Shown here one piece after another: positions 63,011-64,000 of a DNA stretch of 64,000 nucleotides. The stretch's first letter is position 1, and every line of letters starts with the position of its first letter. The notes under the pieces were generated by a model. That model was given only the letters and a program-made list of their open reading frames with translations. It made no database searches and was not told the DNA's origin. Source of the DNA: Vibrio rhizosphaerae (GTDB lineage: Bacteria > Pseudomonadota > Gammaproteobacteria > Enterobacterales > Vibrionaceae); the NCBI RefSeq assembly GCF_024347095.1, contig NZ_AP024903.1, positions 2,852,001-2,916,000 on the forward strand, in the 5' to 3' direction. Both the position numbers and the translations under genes were made by a program.

Positions 63011-63013
63011 TTT

Positions 63014-63433
63014 ATGCTGAATTTTTTATTAGGTCGCTCTAATTTTAATAGAAAGGAGCAAGTTATCGAGTCAATTCGAACTTTCGAAAGATTCAGTGAA
63101 TGTGAGGATATTGAAAAGGCTGATGCTCTACTCATGTTCAAAAGTGACACACAACAATGCTGGTTAGTATTTACAAACCTCCGCATGTACTTTGTCATTG
63201 ATGACACAGAAAAATCACTACTAAAAACTCTATGGGCTCGTGATAAAGAAAATATCGTTGTTGATGGTCGCATAGATCTTCACCTTAAAGAGGTTCCCTA
63301 CTCAAAAGAAACGGGTAAACTTTACTTTGGTAAAATGAATAATAGTGTGCTTTACACTCATTCTCTATTTAGTCATGCCAGTCTTTCTGGGATTATTCTG
63401 GCGCTGGCTAACAGGTATTTCTTAGAAAAATAA
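63014..63433 (+). CDS. small cytoplasmic protein of possible defence cluster
   Basis: 139 residues. Alternating short strands (ALLMFKSDTQQCWLVFTNLR, MYFVIDDTEKSLL, IDLHLKEVPYSKETGKLYFG) and a final helix suggest a PH-like small beta domain. No known motif. It lies 10 bp before the GHKL ATPase gene. Confidence 0.55.
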   Translation: MLNFLLGRSNFNRKEQVIESIRTFERFSECEDIEKADALLMFKSDTQQCWLVFTNLRMYFVIDDTEKSLLKTLWARDKENIVVDGRIDLHLKEVPYSKETGKLYFGKMNNSVLYTHSLFSHASLSGIILALANRYFLEK

Positions 63434-63443
63434 GGCTGAGCTT

Positions 63444-64000
63444 GTGACTGAAAAATTTAATGAAAAAAACGATTCGCTCACTTTTGACGTTGATGCTCAA
63501 TTGATCACCGAACTCGGTGAAAGATTGGTAAGCCGGAATCATATTGGTATTTCAGAACTAATAAAAAACGCGTATGACGCAGATAGCCCAAGTGTTAATG
63601 TATCGCTTATTAATGCTTCTGACCACTCTCTAGGTAACTCGGAGCTAGTCATTTCTGACAAAGGTTTAGGAATGACGTTTAAAACCGTAGAAACACACTG
63701 GATGACCATAGGCACTAGTAACAAGCGGAGCCATCCACTCAGCAAATTATATGGTCGACCTGTAACAGGTAACAAGGGTATTGGTCGGTTTGCTTGTCAA
63801 AGATTAGCTCAGTACCTCGAGCTTTCGACTTGTGCAAAAGTAGTCGATAGCTATGAACACACTATTGTTCAGTTTGATTGGGACGACTTTGTACCCGGTA
63901 AACGTCTGTCTACTGTTAAATGTCGGTACAATACATACACATCTCCTACAGGATCCATCGGCACAACCCTAAAATTAAGGCGCTTACGCGAACGAGTCAC
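63444..64000 (+). CDS. GHKL (HSP90/MutL-like) ATPase, 3' truncated by window
   Basis: GTG start at 63444; frame open to the window end (185 codons). Bergerat-fold motifs: N-box with Asn42 and Asp45 in ELIKNAYDADSP, D-box SDKGLGM (Asp72), G-box TGNKGIGRFACQRL (109-122). The N-terminal part (FDVDAQLITELGERLVSRNH) is typical of HATPase_c_3 proteins annotated near anti-phage and restriction loci. Downstream effector domain, if any, lies outside. Third gene after the membrane and PH-like proteins. Confidence 0.8.
   Translation, partial: MTEKFNEKNDSLTFDVDAQLITELGERLVSRNHIGISELIKNAYDADSPSVNVSLINASDHSLGNSELVISDKGLGMTFKTVETHWMTIGTSNKRSHPLSKLYGRPVTGNKGIGRFACQRLAQYLELSTCAKVVDSYEHTIVQFDWDDFVPGKRLSTVKCRYNTYTSPTGSIGTTLKLRRLRERV

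Overview
The window reads as one stretch of a Gram-negative gammaproteobacterial chromosome, most likely Vibrionaceae or a close relative. That placement is an inference from gene content: a MarC/NAAT family protein, a secreted catalase paired with an ankyrin protein, a BaeSR-like system with an RND pump, and lipoprotein and porin genes. I could run no database search. I found no tRNA, rRNA or CRISPR array. Both window ends cut a gene.

Region by region. (1) 1-7,850: end of a GNAT/hemolysin-like acyltransferase; a leftward operon of three DUF2589-like proteins and a zinc-ribbon protein; then rightward a coiled-coil membrane-anchored protein, a small secreted protein, a DUF3380-type muramidase, a double lamin-tail-domain protein and a membrane protein. 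(2) 8,455-15,971: a compact biosynthetic operon. It holds an NRPS module (C-A-T, adenylation code DFWNVGMVHK, predicted threonine), a PKS module (KS-[AT remnant]-ACP-TE) and an alpha/beta hydrolase whose nucleophile elbow carries Cys, followed by a terminator. (3) 16,127-20,409: unrecognised small proteins, a lipoprotein, and a Pro-rich protein with a possible receiver-like C-terminus; then a duplicated non-coding element of about 310 bp. (4) 22,693-27,251: an R-body (refractile body) locus with five RebB-family proteins, two further paralogous small-protein families, a coiled-coil protein and an upstream AAA+/AraC hybrid regulator. (5) 27,734-36,262: catalase-ankyrin pair, RND pump with its adaptor, and a two-component system.

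(6) 36,747-52,485 is the most striking part. Eight BglG/LicT-type RNA antiterminator (RAT) plus terminator elements precede seven transcription units: a beta-glucoside-type PTS EIIBC (two tandem elements), a chemoreceptor, an outer-membrane porin and four sulfatases. All four sulfatases have Ser, not Cys, at the formylglycine position, and the anaerobic radical-SAM maturase (anSME) lies in the same locus. CRP-like sites recur about 60-75 bp upstream of several RATs. No BglG-type antiterminator protein is encoded in the window, so it must be supplied in trans. The picture is a glycan-sulfate utilisation regulon (sense, import through the porin, desulfate, PTS uptake) switched by transcription antitermination.

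(7) 52,555-60,184: a MarR-GNAT fusion with a candidate operator, an SMP-30 protein, and a DeoR-type repressor divergent from a LOG-family protein plus a complete ABC importer. (8) 61,324-64,000: an AT-rich accessory segment with a 30-residue hydrophobic peptide, an array of 20-bp iteron-like repeats, and a three-gene cluster ending in a truncated GHKL ATPase that could be a defence system.
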